From Flavihumibacter soli (lineage in GTDB: Bacteria > Bacteroidota > Bacteroidia > Sphingobacteriales > Sphingobacteriaceae): DNA of 64,000 bases. The position numbers and the translations under genes were made by a program. Numbering within the stretch: position 1 is the stretch's first letter; each line of letters begins with the position of its first letter. The stretch is from the NCBI RefSeq assembly GCF_010692725.1, contig NZ_JAAFZB010000095.1:434001-498000 (forward strand), written 5' to 3'. The notes beneath the pieces were generated by a model. It did not search any database. It saw only the letters and a list, made by a program, of their open reading frames with translations, and was not told the origin of the DNA. Below, one piece after another: positions 24,165 through 33,180 of this stretch.

Positions 24165-26975
24165 ATGAAAAAACTCTTTCTTTTAGACGCCTTCGCTTTA
24201 ATATACCGCGCACATTTCGCATTAAGTAAAAGCCCCCGTTTCACCTCCGGCGGGATGAACACATCGGCAATCATGGGGTTTACCAATACCCTTCTGGAGG
24301 TAATGCGAAAAGAAAACCCGAGCCATATGGCTGTCGTCTTTGACACGGATGCGCCGACCGAACGACATGCGGATTATACAGCCTACAAGGCTCACCGCCA
24401 GGCAATGCCTGAGGATCTGGCCGTTGCCATCCCTTTCATTGTCCGCCTGATAGAAGGCTTTAATATTCCCGTTCTCTTTTCAGACGGCTTTGAAGCAGAC
24501 GATGTGATCGGCACCCTTGCAAAGAAAGCCGAACAGGAAGGTTTCACCGTTTACTGCATGACCCCCGACAAAGATTTCGGGCAACTGGTCTCAGAAAATA
24601 TTTTCATCTACAAGCCTGCACGGATGGGTAATACCATGGAGATCCAGGGCGTTAAGGAAATACTTGAAAAGTGGGAAGTCGAACGTATCGAACAGGTAAT
24701 TGATATCCTGGGATTGTGGGGAGATGCTGTTGATAACATCCCGGGAATCCCCGGCATCGGCGAAAAAACCGCCAAGCAGCTGATCAAACAGTATGGCTCA
24801 ATTGAAAATATGATAGCCAACAGCCACGAACTGAAAGGAAAGCTGAAGGAGAATGTGGAGCAGTATGCTGATCAGGCCCTGGTATCAAAAAAACTAGCCA
24901 CCATCATGCTCAATGCACCCGTAGATCTCGATGTGACAGCCTTAAAGGTTGATCCGCCAAATCGTGAGGTTCTTGAACCGCTGTTTGCTGAACTTGAATT
25001 CAGAACCCTGGGACGCCGGGTCTTTGGCGATGAATTCAACGTCAACGAAAGCAAGCAGGCTGCAAATGGCAACGGGCAAATGGATATGTTCGCAGGCGGC
25101 TCAGGCGTGCAACCAACAGAAACTGTACCCCAGCAGGAGGTGGGCGATGAGCCTCAGACACCCGGCAGGAACATCAATAACACACCTCACACCTATCACC
25201 TGGCCGATACTGCTGAAAAAAGAAAAGAGCTGCTTGTGGTTCTGTCTTCGCAGGCCGGATTCTGCTTTGAAACCGAAACAACCTTTATCGATGCCAATGA
25301 CTGCGAAATGGTAGGACTGGCCTTCTCTGTAAAAGCAGGTGAAGCCTGGTATGTACCCTTTGCCGCAGACCAGGCCGAGTGCCAGGCGTGCATAAATGAG
25401 TTTAAACCAATTTTCGAGAACGAGAATATCGCCAAATGGGGTCAAAACCTGAAGTACGATATCCTGGTGCTTAACTGGTACGGCATCAAAATGCGGGGCG
25501 AACTGTTTGATACCATGCTTGCACATTACCTGCTGGATCCCGACTCCAGGCACAATATGGATCTCCTCGCTGAGAATTATCTAGGCTATTCGCCCGTGAC
25601 CGTTGATTCCCTGATAGGCAAAGGCAAAAAGCAAGGCAGCCTGAGAGATGTCCCAATGGAGGACATCAAGGAATTTGCAGCGGAGGACGCTGACATCACT
25701 CTCCAGCTGAAGGAAGCTTTTGAACCGCTTCTGAAATCCGTAAATGCCGACCGGCTGGCCCGGGAAATAGAAAACCCCCTGATCTATGTTCTGAGCGATA
25801 TGGAACGCGAAGGAGTCAAAGTAGACGAGGAAGCACTGGCTGAATTCTCCAAAACTTTGCAGACCGATATAAAGCAACTGGAACACACGATCTACGAGAA
25901 AGCGGGTGTCAAGTTCAATATCGCTTCCCCCAAGCAATTGGGCGAAGTGCTCTTTGATAAGCTGCAGCTTGATCCGAAGGCTAAAAAAACCAAGACCGGG
26001 CAATACCAGACGGGCGAAGATGTGCTGACCGCCCTGGCAAACAAGAGTGATATCGTCAAAGACATCCTGGACTTCAGGCAACTGCAAAAACTGAAGTCTA
26101 CCTATGTAGACGCACTGCCGCTCATGATCAACAAGAAAACCAGCCGTATTCATACGTCCTATAACCAGGCTGTGGCTTCCACGGGCAGACTAAGTTCAAA
26201 TAACCCTAACCTGCAGAACATTCCGATAAGAACCGAACGCGGTCGTGAGGTTCGCCGGGCATTTATTCCTCGGGATGAAAATCACCTGATCCTGTCGGCG
26301 GATTACTCCCAGATCGAACTACGTCTGATCGCCGAGATCAGTAAGGAGAAGAATATGATGGAGGCTTTTGCGCAGGGCCTGGATATTCATACCGCTACCG
26401 CAGCCAAAGTATATGGCATACCGCTCGGGGAAGTAACCGACACACAGCGTCGTAACGCCAAAGCAGTTAACTTCGGTATCATTTACGGGCAGTCAGCTTT
26501 TGGTCTGTCGCAGAGCCTTGGCATCCCGCGTAAGGAAGCCGCGGAAATTATTGAAAACTATTTTATCCAATACCCGGGCATCAAGGACTACATGAGTAAC
26601 ACCATGAACTTCGCGCGGGAGAATGGCTACGTGGAGACTATTATGGGTCGTCGTCGTTATCTCCGGGATATCAATTCTGCGAACGCCACGGTGAGAGGCT
26701 TTGCAGAACGAAATGCCATTAATGCCCCGATACAGGGCTCAGCCGCAGATATGATCAAAATAGCAATGATCCACATCCACAAGGATATAAAGGATCAGAA
26801 CCTCGACTCCAAAATGACCATGCAGGTTCATGACGAATTAGTTTTTGATGTGCTTCGCACGGAAGTGGAGCCCATGAAAAAGATCATTGAAGAACGTATG
26901 AAGAACGCCTTCAAAACAGTGGTACCGATCCTGGTGGAAATAGGCCAGGGTGAGAACTGGCTGGAAGCGCATTAA
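24165..26975 (+). CDS. polA: DNA polymerase I (with 5'-3' exonuclease and 3'-5' exonuclease-like domains)
   Basis: A 936-residue family A polymerase for Okazaki-fragment maturation and gap filling. 5'-3' exonuclease: about 1-300 (LFLLDAFALIYRAHF start, FEADDVIGTLA, GDAVDNIPGIPGIGEKTA). A Gln/Pro-rich linker follows. 3'-5' exonuclease-like: about 355-530. Polymerase: 560-936 with motif A DYSQIELRLIA, motif B RRNAKAVNFGIIYGQS and motif C VHDELVFDV. In the proofreading domain the first motif reads F-E-T-E (E369 where Asp is usual) and the third reads F504-A-A-E-D508 (Phe for the usual Tyr), so proofreading may be weaker. I chose the ATG at 24165 over the TTG at 24144, matching where homologues begin. 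Confidence 0.97.
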   Translation: MKKLFLLDAFALIYRAHFALSKSPRFTSGGMNTSAIMGFTNTLLEVMRKENPSHMAVVFDTDAPTERHADYTAYKAHRQAMPEDLAVAIPFIVRLIEGFNIPVLFSDGFEADDVIGTLAKKAEQEGFTVYCMTPDKDFGQLVSENIFIYKPARMGNTMEIQGVKEILEKWEVERIEQVIDILGLWGDAVDNIPGIPGIGEKTAKQLIKQYGSIENMIANSHELKGKLKENVEQYADQALVSKKLATIMLNAPVDLDVTALKVDPPNREVLEPLFAELEFRTLGRRVFGDEFNVNESKQAANGNGQMDMFAGGSGVQPTETVPQQEVGDEPQTPGRNINNTPHTYHLADTAEKRKELLVVLSSQAGFCFETETTFIDANDCEMVGLAFSVKAGEAWYVPFAADQAECQACINEFKPIFENENIAKWGQNLKYDILVLNWYGIKMRGELFDTMLAHYLLDPDSRHNMDLLAENYLGYSPVTVDSLIGKGKKQGSLRDVPMEDIKEFAAEDADITLQLKEAFEPLLKSVNADRLAREIENPLIYVLSDMEREGVKVDEEALAEFSKTLQTDIKQLEHTIYEKAGVKFNIASPKQLGEVLFDKLQLDPKAKKTKTGQYQTGEDVLTALANKSDIVKDILDFRQLQKLKSTYVDALPLMINKKTSRIHTSYNQAVASTGRLSSNNPNLQNIPIRTERGREVRRAFIPRDENHLILSADYSQIELRLIAEISKEKNMMEAFAQGLDIHTATAAKVYGIPLGEVTDTQRRNAKAVNFGIIYGQSAFGLSQSLGIPRKEAAEIIENYFIQYPGIKDYMSNTMNFARENGYVETIMGRRRYLRDINSANATVRGFAERNAINAPIQGSAADMIKIAMIHIHKDIKDQNLDSKMTMQVHDELVFDVLRTEVEPMKKIIEERMKNAFKTVVPILVEIGQGENWLEAH

Positions 26976-27386
26976 TTCTACGCCTGAGTCGAAAAAAGTA
27001 TCTTTTCTCTAAACGAAAATCCCATTATCAAAAGCTCTGACCTTGTCAGGGCTTTTTTTTGCCCTAAAAGAAGGGAAACCCCTCACCGGGATTGCTCAGA
27101 TTGATCGATTCCATTTAAAGCCCTTGCTATACTCTTTTGGTACTCTGGTTAAGGTTAAGTCCATAAGTAAATGGACATGACCCTAAGCAGACCCTAATTA
27201 CTCTTCGTCCATTCTGCTTTTTGATTTTTAAATCTTTCACTGATCCCGAAACATCCCCGGCACTTTCCCTGTTAACTATTAAGAAACAAAGGTGCTTTCT
27301 GCAGGGCTGCGCTTAATCTTAATGCTCAAGCTTCTTTCGTAATGATTTTCTATTAAACAATTACTATATTGAATGAAAATACTGGT
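26976..27386. other. Intergenic region between polA and glgA
   Basis: About 410 bp. It holds the polA terminator at 27030-27056 and, in the second half, a GGTTAAGGTTAAG stretch at 27147-27159 leading into a GTCCAT/ATGGAC inverted pair (27159-27176). No TAnnTTTG element, no RNA gene and no convincing small reading frame was seen. Confidence 0.55.
27030..27056 (+). terminator. Rho-independent terminator of polA
   Basis: AAAAGCTCTGAC / GTCAGGGCTTTT arms (one U-G pair) around CTT, with eight T at the 3' side. It lies 54 bp after the polA stop. Confidence 0.88.
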
Positions 27387-28808
27387 ATGAACGTTTTCCA
27401 CCTCAGCGCAGAATGTTACCCGGTAGCCAAAGCGGGCGGTCTTGGTGACGTGGTGGGTGCTTTACCAAAATATCTTTGCCGGAGCGGAGCAAAAGCTTCC
27501 GTCGTTCTACCTTATTACGACCGCAAATTTGTCAGGGAAAATACCTTCGAAAAAGTCTTTGAAGGTAGCGGCAAGCTTGGTCACCGGCGTTTCGACTTCT
27601 ACGTTCTGCGGGAAGAAACCAATAAGCTTGGATTTGAATTATACCTCATAAACATTCCCGGGTTGCTGGACCGCCAGGAGATATATGGCTACCCGGATGA
27701 AACAGAACAATTTGTGTCCTTCCAGCTCGCATTCCTGGAATGGATGGTTCAGTCAGGTGAAGAGCCGGACATCATCCACTGTCACGATCACCATACCGGC
27801 CTTATTCCCTTTCTTGTTTCCAACTCCTATCGGTATAATTCCCTCAAGGGAATTCCGACGGTATGCACGATTCACAACGGCGAATATCAGGGCTGGTTTG
27901 GGTGGGATAAAATTAGTTACCTGCCGGAGATCGATCTTTCGAGGTCCGGCCTCCTCGACTGGGGTGGATGTATCAACTCGCTTGCTGCCGCCGTTAAGTG
28001 CTGCTGGAACTTCACCACCGTTTCACCGAGCTACCTGGAAGAGCTTTCCTACCGCTCCAACGGGCTCGAGAATTTGTTTCGCATGGAGCGGCAAAAAGGC
28101 ACTGGAATAATCAATGGCATTGATACCGAGGTTTGGGATCCGCAAAAAGATCCGTTCATTACTGCACACTATAACGCGGATACCGTGACGGAAGGTAAGC
28201 AGGCAAATAAAAAAGCCCTGTGTAAGGAGTTTAAGCTGAAGCTTAAAAATCCATTGATCGTGTTCATTGGCCGCCTGGTTGGCGAGAAAGGAGCCGATCT
28301 CCTGCCCGCAATTGTCGACCGGGTATGCTCTGTTTACAAGGATCGGGTTAATTTCCTGATTCTGGGCTCAGGCGAACCAGAGATCGAACTGGAACTCAGC
28401 GCTCTGCAGGTAAAGCATCAAGGCCAGTTCGGCTTGTTCATCGGTTATGATGAAGCTTTGGCGCACCGCATTTACGCCGGGGCCGATTTCATAATCATGC
28501 CCTCACGAGTTGAACCTTGCGGCCTGAACCAATTATACTCTCTGCGATACGGTACTATGCCGGTTGTCAACAGTACGGGCGGGCTTAAAGATACCGTGGT
28601 CGACATTCTCACAGACGAGGGTTACGGGATCCGGTTTAACCAGGCAGCGACAGTTGATGCCGTAGAAGCGCTGGGAAGGGCCATAGCACTATTTTCGGAG
28701 ACTAAAAGAATGAAAGAATTGCAAAAACGGATGATGTCCCTGGATTTTTCATGGGACAGGTCAGCCGCAGAATATCTTGACTTATATAACAGTTTAACAA
28801 AACGATAA
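27387..28808 (+). CDS. glgA: Glycogen synthase (ADP-glucose type)
   Basis: A 473-residue GT5 glycosyltransferase that extends alpha-1,4-glucan from ADP-glucose. The ADP-glucose-binding K15 lies in AKAGGLGDVVGALP. The GT-B second domain has FIGRLVGEKGADLLP and the E-x7-E-type site ADFIIMPSRVEPCGLNQLY, followed by STGGLKDTVVD. I chose the ATG at 27387 because the family starts with this strand; the longer frame begins at a TTG (27369) and adds six non-conserved residues. It is followed by glgC after 1 bp. Branching enzyme and phosphorylase genes are not in the window. Confidence 0.96.
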   Translation: MNVFHLSAECYPVAKAGGLGDVVGALPKYLCRSGAKASVVLPYYDRKFVRENTFEKVFEGSGKLGHRRFDFYVLREETNKLGFELYLINIPGLLDRQEIYGYPDETEQFVSFQLAFLEWMVQSGEEPDIIHCHDHHTGLIPFLVSNSYRYNSLKGIPTVCTIHNGEYQGWFGWDKISYLPEIDLSRSGLLDWGGCINSLAAAVKCCWNFTTVSPSYLEELSYRSNGLENLFRMERQKGTGIINGIDTEVWDPQKDPFITAHYNADTVTEGKQANKKALCKEFKLKLKNPLIVFIGRLVGEKGADLLPAIVDRVCSVYKDRVNFLILGSGEPEIELELSALQVKHQGQFGLFIGYDEALAHRIYAGADFIIMPSRVEPCGLNQLYSLRYGTMPVVNSTGGLKDTVVDILTDEGYGIRFNQAATVDAVEALGRAIALFSETKRMKELQKRMMSLDFSWDRSAAEYLDLYNSLTKR

Positions 28809-28809
28809 T

Positions 28810-30075
28810 ATGGAATCGAATGTAATTAGCGTAGTGCTTGGCGGCGGGCAAGGTTCCCGACTGGCTCCTTTAACATCTACAAGGTCAAAACCGGCAGTAC
28901 CCATAGCGGGCAAATATCGCCTGGTTGACATCCCCATTTCAAATTGCCTGAACTCAGGATATGAGCGTATTTTCGTAGTTACTCAGTTCAATTCCGCATC
29001 GTTAAATAAACATATCAAGAACACCTATCATTTCAGCATTTTCAGCGACTCGTTCGTTGATATACTGGCTGCCGAACAGACCCCGCATAACGTTACATGG
29101 TTCCAGGGCACAGCAGATGCCGTACGTCAATGTCTCCACCATTTTGTCCAGCATGAATTTGAGTATATCCTGATATTATCAGGCGACCAGTTATATCAAA
29201 TGGACTTCTGCGAAATGATAGAAAATCATGAAAGAAGCGGTGCAGATATTTCAATTGCTACAATCCCGGTAACGGCCAGGGAGAGCTCTGCATTCGGCAT
29301 TTTAAAAGCCGACGAAGACCAGGTCATCACTTCATTTGTAGAAAAGCCCACCTCAAACCTGCTTCCTGACTGGGTGTCTGATGTAGGTGATGAGATGAGA
29401 AAGCAAGGCCGTGAGTACCTCGCATCCATGGGTATATATGTTTTCAACCGGAAGGTCCTGTTCGACCTGCTGGAAGGAAACAACCGTACGGATTTTGGGA
29501 AGGAGATCATTCCCCAATCACTCGAGACCCACAAGGTGGTAAGTTTCCAATATGATGGTTACTGGACCGACATCGGTACGATCAGTTCGTTTTTTGAAGC
29601 TAATATCGGGTTAACGGAAGATATTCCGGACTTTAACCTTTTCGACAAAAAGCCTATTTATTCAAGGGCACGGATGCTTCCGCCTTCGAAGATCTCGGGA
29701 ACCACTCTGGAGAAAACGGTGATATCCGATGGTTGTATCATCAATGCAAGCCGCATTGAACGCTCTGTCATTGGCATACGAACTCGTATTGGTACCGGAA
29801 CAACAATAGTGAATGCATACGTGATGGGTAACGACTATTACCAGACACTGGATGAGATCAGCAGTGCTCATGATGAACACAGGCCAATCATGGGTATCGG
29901 CGAACGTTGTTACATTAAAAATGCGATCCTTGACAAGAACTGTTACATCGGCAATGATGTCCGGATACATGGCAAGGATACGCTACCTGATGGTGATTAT
30001 GATACTCATACGATCAAGGACGGGATCATAGTCATTAAAAAGCTGGCTGTTATCCCTAATGGTACTGTTATCTGA
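28810..30075 (+). CDS. glgC: Glucose-1-phosphate adenylyltransferase (ADP-glucose pyrophosphorylase)
   Basis: A 421-residue nucleotidyltransferase making ADP-glucose, the committed step of glycogen synthesis. The NTP motif is VLGGGQGSRLAPLTSTRSKPAVP (read in parts), the substrate Lys segment is VEKPTSN (Lys about 180) and the C-terminal left-handed beta-helix (about 290-421) is seen as repeats like NAILDKNCYIGNDVRI. Start is 2 nt past the glgA stop, indicating translational coupling. Together with glgA it supplies glycogen. Its 3' end converges on the metal-dependent hydrolase gene with 7 bp between stops and no terminator. Confidence 0.96.
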   Translation: MESNVISVVLGGGQGSRLAPLTSTRSKPAVPIAGKYRLVDIPISNCLNSGYERIFVVTQFNSASLNKHIKNTYHFSIFSDSFVDILAAEQTPHNVTWFQGTADAVRQCLHHFVQHEFEYILILSGDQLYQMDFCEMIENHERSGADISIATIPVTARESSAFGILKADEDQVITSFVEKPTSNLLPDWVSDVGDEMRKQGREYLASMGIYVFNRKVLFDLLEGNNRTDFGKEIIPQSLETHKVVSFQYDGYWTDIGTISSFFEANIGLTEDIPDFNLFDKKPIYSRARMLPPSKISGTTLEKTVISDGCIINASRIERSVIGIRTRIGTGTTIVNAYVMGNDYYQTLDEISSAHDEHRPIMGIGERCYIKNAILDKNCYIGNDVRIHGKDTLPDGDYDTHTIKDGIIVIKKLAVIPNGTVI

Positions 30076-30082
30076 TATAGAT

Positions 30083-30760
30083 CTAAAGCTGAAGAGTCTG
30101 CCCTATCGGTAATAACTGAAGATTTAGTCCCGCTTTCGCAAACTTATCCATTGCCTCCTGTTCATTAATTTGGATAGGAGGGAATGTGTTAAAATGAATG
30201 CCGATGATGTTTTTGCAGTTAATAAAACCGGCTGCAGTGATCGCGTCATCAACCCCCATGGTAAAATTATCGCCAATTGGAAGGAATGCCCAATCAAGTT
30301 GCTCACCTGCCAGCAGTTTCATGTCATAGGTCAGCGCAGTATCGCCCGCGAAGTAAACGTTCTTGCCATTCGCCTGTATCAGGTATCCCGCCGGACTACC
30401 ACCGTAGCTGCCGTCTGGAAGCGAGCTTGAATGCAGGGCATGGACCATTTTCACTCTGCCGAACTCAAACCGGAACGCTCCCCCAATGTTCATTCCGTGA
30501 ACCTTAGTGATCCCTTTCCTGTTAAGCCAATATAATATATCAGCGATGCAGATAATGGTGGCGTTGCTGTTTTTCTGAATTTCAAAAAGATCGGCAATAT
30601 GATCCTCGTGGCCATGTGAGAGTAAAATGAAATCAGGCTTAATCTGTTTAACATCAATCGCCGCAGCGAGCTTATTTGGCCTGATAAAGGGATCGAATAA
30701 TAAAGAGACCTTCCCTGTATCAAGCTGCACCGTGGCATGCCCATAATAGGTAGCTTTCAT
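30083..30760 (-). CDS. Metal-dependent hydrolase, MBL fold (UPF0173 type)
   Basis: A 225-residue metallo-beta-lactamase-fold protein. It opens MKATYYGHATVQLD and carries the metal signature H49-x-H51-x-D53-H54 in LLSHGHEDHIADL, later His/Asp ligands in YFAGDTALTYD and a final His in IGIHFNTFP. Members of this UPF0173 family are usually annotated as metal-dependent hydrolases without a defined substrate. I chose the ATG at 30760 (7 bp after the YbaB stop); the frame extends upstream to 30796 but would overlap ybaB and adds no conserved residues. Probably co-transcribed with ybaB. Confidence 0.9.
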   Translation of the reverse strand: MKATYYGHATVQLDTGKVSLLFDPFIRPNKLAAAIDVKQIKPDFILLSHGHEDHIADLFEIQKNSNATIICIADILYWLNRKGITKVHGMNIGGAFRFEFGRVKMVHALHSSSLPDGSYGGSPAGYLIQANGKNVYFAGDTALTYDMKLLAGEQLDWAFLPIGDNFTMGVDDAITAAGFINCKNIIGIHFNTFPPIQINEQEAMDKFAKAGLNLQLLPIGQTLQL

Positions 30761-30767
30761 GCGCCGA

Positions 30768-31073
30768 TTACTTTCCAAAAAGTCCTCCCAATCCACCCAT
30801 CATATCGCGGGTGGCGGCCTGCATTTCTGTTTGACTTACCTGCTCAGCTTGTTGTAAAGCTTTATTAATGGCTGTCAGCAACAACTCTTCGAGTTCCTCA
30901 CTGTCGGCGTCCTTTAAAAAATCGGGATCAATATGAATGGAGGTCAGTGATTTATTAGCAGTTGAAATAACACTGATCTTGCCACCTTCAACTTCGGCGC
31001 TGACAGAAATAGTATCCAGGCGGCTTTTTATCTCTTCTGCTTTTTTCTGCGCTTCTAATAATTTATCGAACAT
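30768..31073 (-). CDS. ybaB: YbaB/EbfC nucleoid-associated protein
   Basis: A 101-residue DNA-binding protein that forms a tweezer-like dimer and helps organise the nucleoid. The helix MFDKLLEAQKKAEEIKSRL, the beta strands VSAEVEGGKISVISTANKS and the second helix LLLTAINKALQQAEQV are all as in the family; the Gly/Met-rich tail (MMGGLGGLFGK) is also typical. It is usually next to dnaX/recR; here it is followed instead by an MBL-fold hydrolase and preceded by a response regulator gene 47 bp upstream. All three are on the minus strand. Confidence 0.93.
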   Translation of the reverse strand: MFDKLLEAQKKAEEIKSRLDTISVSAEVEGGKISVISTANKSLTSIHIDPDFLKDADSEELEELLLTAINKALQQAEQVSQTEMQAATRDMMGGLGGLFGK

Positions 31074-31120
31074 CGGATATTAGTCTTTTCAAAAAATAAA
31101 CATCCCAGTTGAAGAAAGGT

Positions 31121-31501
31121 TTATAGAGTGCCCCGAATTATGTCCGGAGAAAGCGGCTTGGAAATAAAGCCCGTTACAAAGGCATAGTCCTGTGCACGCA
31201 AGATATCTTTCTCATCTACCGAGGAGGTGACGATAAATATGCGGATCGCCTTAGATAATTCATTCTTAAAATTCTGATAGAGATCAAGAAAATCCCAGCC
31301 ATCAATAACTGGCATATTCAAATCCAATAGAATTACATCCGGAAGTTCCTGCGGACTATTCTTCTTGTCTTTTAGAAAGGCAACGGCCTTCTCGGCTTCT
31401 GTAAAACTTGTATATTCATCAAAAAGCTGATGCTTTTCGATCATAATTTGAGCAATCCGCTGGTGAATGGAGTCATCATCAATTATAAAAACCTTGCTCA
31501 T
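31121..31501 (-). CDS. Stand-alone receiver-domain response regulator
   Basis: A 126-residue single-domain CheY-like protein. The acidic residues DDD (8-10), phosphoacceptor D60 in ILLDLNMP, Thr/Ser (VTSS) and a Lys in SKPL (about 118) are intact, so it can be phosphorylated. It has no output domain and would act through protein-protein contacts. The NMPVIDGWDFL segment resembles Bacteroidota stand-alone receivers paired with hybrid kinases. No kinase is adjacent. The next gene, ybaB, is 47 bp downstream on the same strand. Confidence 0.9.
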   Translation of the reverse strand: MSKVFIIDDDSIHQRIAQIMIEKHQLFDEYTSFTEAEKAVAFLKDKKNSPQELPDVILLDLNMPVIDGWDFLDLYQNFKNELSKAIRIFIVTSSVDEKDILRAQDYAFVTGFISKPLSPDIIRGTL

Positions 31502-31620
31502 TTTTTCAACGCCTAAAAGTCATTTTATGTTAAATCAATACGATAATTCTGGCGTTACGATCAGGCAGCAAACAGCATCGAGTTCTGTCTTGCCTGTATT
31601 TTAACCGGTTATACTTAAAT

Positions 31621-31668
31621 ACGTTGAACCCGCACAATAAGTTACAATAAGTGATGCGGGCTGAACGT
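31621..31668 (+). other. Orphan stem-loop followed by a T-run
   Basis: ACGTT...AACGT outer arms, an internal loop, CCCGCA/TGCGGG inner arms and a 20-nt apical loop containing two ACAATAAGT copies. On the plus strand it is followed by TTTTT, but no plus-strand gene lies upstream within 1.5 kb. It is located between two minus-strand genes. Confidence 0.5.
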
Positions 31669-31750
31669 TTTTAATCTTGATTTAAGTGTGAATCCTAAAC
31701 AGCGAACATAGGATTATATCCTGAAACAACAAACAAAGTTCTTTTGTTCA

Positions 31751-32971
31751 TCAGTCATCATCAGAATCAGATGGCGTAACAGTGCCGTTACCAGAGTAGG
31801 CTCCCCTTCTGATTACCGGCATTCCCACCATTTTGTAAAGTTCGTCCAACTTCAGCAGGCTTCCATTCGTCAGATTACTGAGTAAAATGACCGTGATATC
31901 TTTCTTCAGGTCTCTTACATAAATATGCCGGAAACCATGCCACCACCCCGTATGATACACCACATGATCCGGGCCGTCCTGAAATGTACGCCAGCCGTAA
32001 CCATAGTTAAAGTGGCCTCTTTCCATCACATTATGTGGTGCATAGGCAGAATCCTGGGTTTGCTTCTTGATCAGACGGTTTTCACGCATCGCGCGATCAA
32101 ATAGATACAGGTCATGGACGGTACTATAAACCCCTTTATCTCCTACCGGTCCATCTAAAAAATTCTGAGCAACGGATCGACGCCAGGTGCGGTCATGTCC
32201 AACCACATCCACCGGTATCTTCTCATAAACAGCCTTGGAGTAAACCGCTGTGTTCTTCATCCCACACGGTTTGAAAACCCGCTCCTTCATAAAAGTGGCA
32301 AATGGTTTACCGGTAACTTTCTCAACTATGGCAGCCAGTACCATAAAATTAGAGTTATTGTAGTGGAATTTTTTGTCCGGGGTATTGTATGGGGCCGGCT
32401 TATATTTCGCGATCAGGCCCATAACCTCCTTATTGGTCATACCCTTTCTTTCATTTCTCTTCTCTGATTTCCAGATATTGTCAGTGAAATAAACATAGTT
32501 CATCATTCCTGACCGGTGGGTTAATAGCATTTTAACAGTGATTCCGGCATATGGGAAATCAGGATAGAATTCGCGGACGTCCTGATTCAGTTTGATCTTG
32601 CCTTCTTCCACAAGCATCAGGACTGCTGTAGCGGTGAGCGGTTTGGACACCGACGCCAGTTCGAAGACCGAGTTTATCTTTAAACTATCGCGATGAAGGT
32701 AATCTGCCCAGCCGATCGCATTCTGATAAATGATCTTTCCTTTCTTGGCAACAAGCACATTCCCGTTAAAGGAGTATTTCCGATGAAGCTCTTTCATGAA
32801 TTCATCAATTCGCTTATCGGATTTTTTAGAATTATATAAAAGGGCAATACTATCTTTCTTAGCATTGTCGGCCGGATTAGCCGATTTTCCATTTGGTGTT
32901 GAGGAAGAGCATGATTGAAGTACGGAAAAAGTAAGGAGTAGCAGAAGTGATCTGCGCAGACAATAGATCAT
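31751..32971 (-). CDS. Serine hydrolase of the beta-lactamase/D-Ala-D-Ala peptidase family, lipoprotein
   Basis: A 406-residue class C beta-lactamase-like protein (PF00144). The lipobox is VLQSC with Cys21, so it is anchored in the envelope. The SxxK motif is S107-V-S-K110 in ELASVSKPLTATAV. The YxN motif is in KFHYNNSNFMV and the KTG-equivalent is HTGWWHG near residue 340. These residues support peptidase, esterase or amidase activity; the substrate is unknown, and antibiotic resistance should not be assumed. It is monocistronic, with no close terminator; an orphan hairpin lies 80 bp downstream. Confidence 0.92.
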   Translation of the reverse strand: MIYCLRRSLLLLLTFSVLQSCSSSTPNGKSANPADNAKKDSIALLYNSKKSDKRIDEFMKELHRKYSFNGNVLVAKKGKIIYQNAIGWADYLHRDSLKINSVFELASVSKPLTATAVLMLVEEGKIKLNQDVREFYPDFPYAGITVKMLLTHRSGMMNYVYFTDNIWKSEKRNERKGMTNKEVMGLIAKYKPAPYNTPDKKFHYNNSNFMVLAAIVEKVTGKPFATFMKERVFKPCGMKNTAVYSKAVYEKIPVDVVGHDRTWRRSVAQNFLDGPVGDKGVYSTVHDLYLFDRAMRENRLIKKQTQDSAYAPHNVMERGHFNYGYGWRTFQDGPDHVVYHTGWWHGFRHIYVRDLKKDITVILLSNLTNGSLLKLDELYKMVGMPVIRRGAYSGNGTVTPSDSDDD

Positions 32972-33150
32972 TATTACTGGTGTGATTTTGTGTGTAAGAT
33001 AGAATGGCGAAAATTAGAAATTATTGTAAAATACAGGGCAAAAGAGTTATAAACACTTTTAATTCGGGTTTTTGTTTTCGAGAATCGTTGTTTCTTAAAG
33101 AGAGTACGGAAAAGGACCCGTCTAAGGTTATATACTTCTTTAAAAAAATC

Positions 33151-33158
33151 TAAATTTG
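33151..33158 (+). promoter_or_regulatory. Candidate -7 element for fumC
   Basis: TAAATTTG (TAnnTTTG) 23 nt upstream of the fumC ATG, with TTA (not TTG) 20 bp before it. It predicts a short 5' leader of about 16-20 nt. Confidence 0.5.
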
Positions 33159-33180
33159 TGGCCTTAATCTTTATCCGGAA

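Noticed and set aside
25581-26153. A 190-codon minus-strand frame within polA
   Set aside because: Lies wholly inside the well-supported polA gene; low-complexity, no motif.
31751-32971. Beta-lactamase resistance gene
   Set aside because: The SxxK/YxN/HTG motifs fit general serine hydrolases and D,D-peptidases; nothing indicates a specific drug-resistance enzyme.
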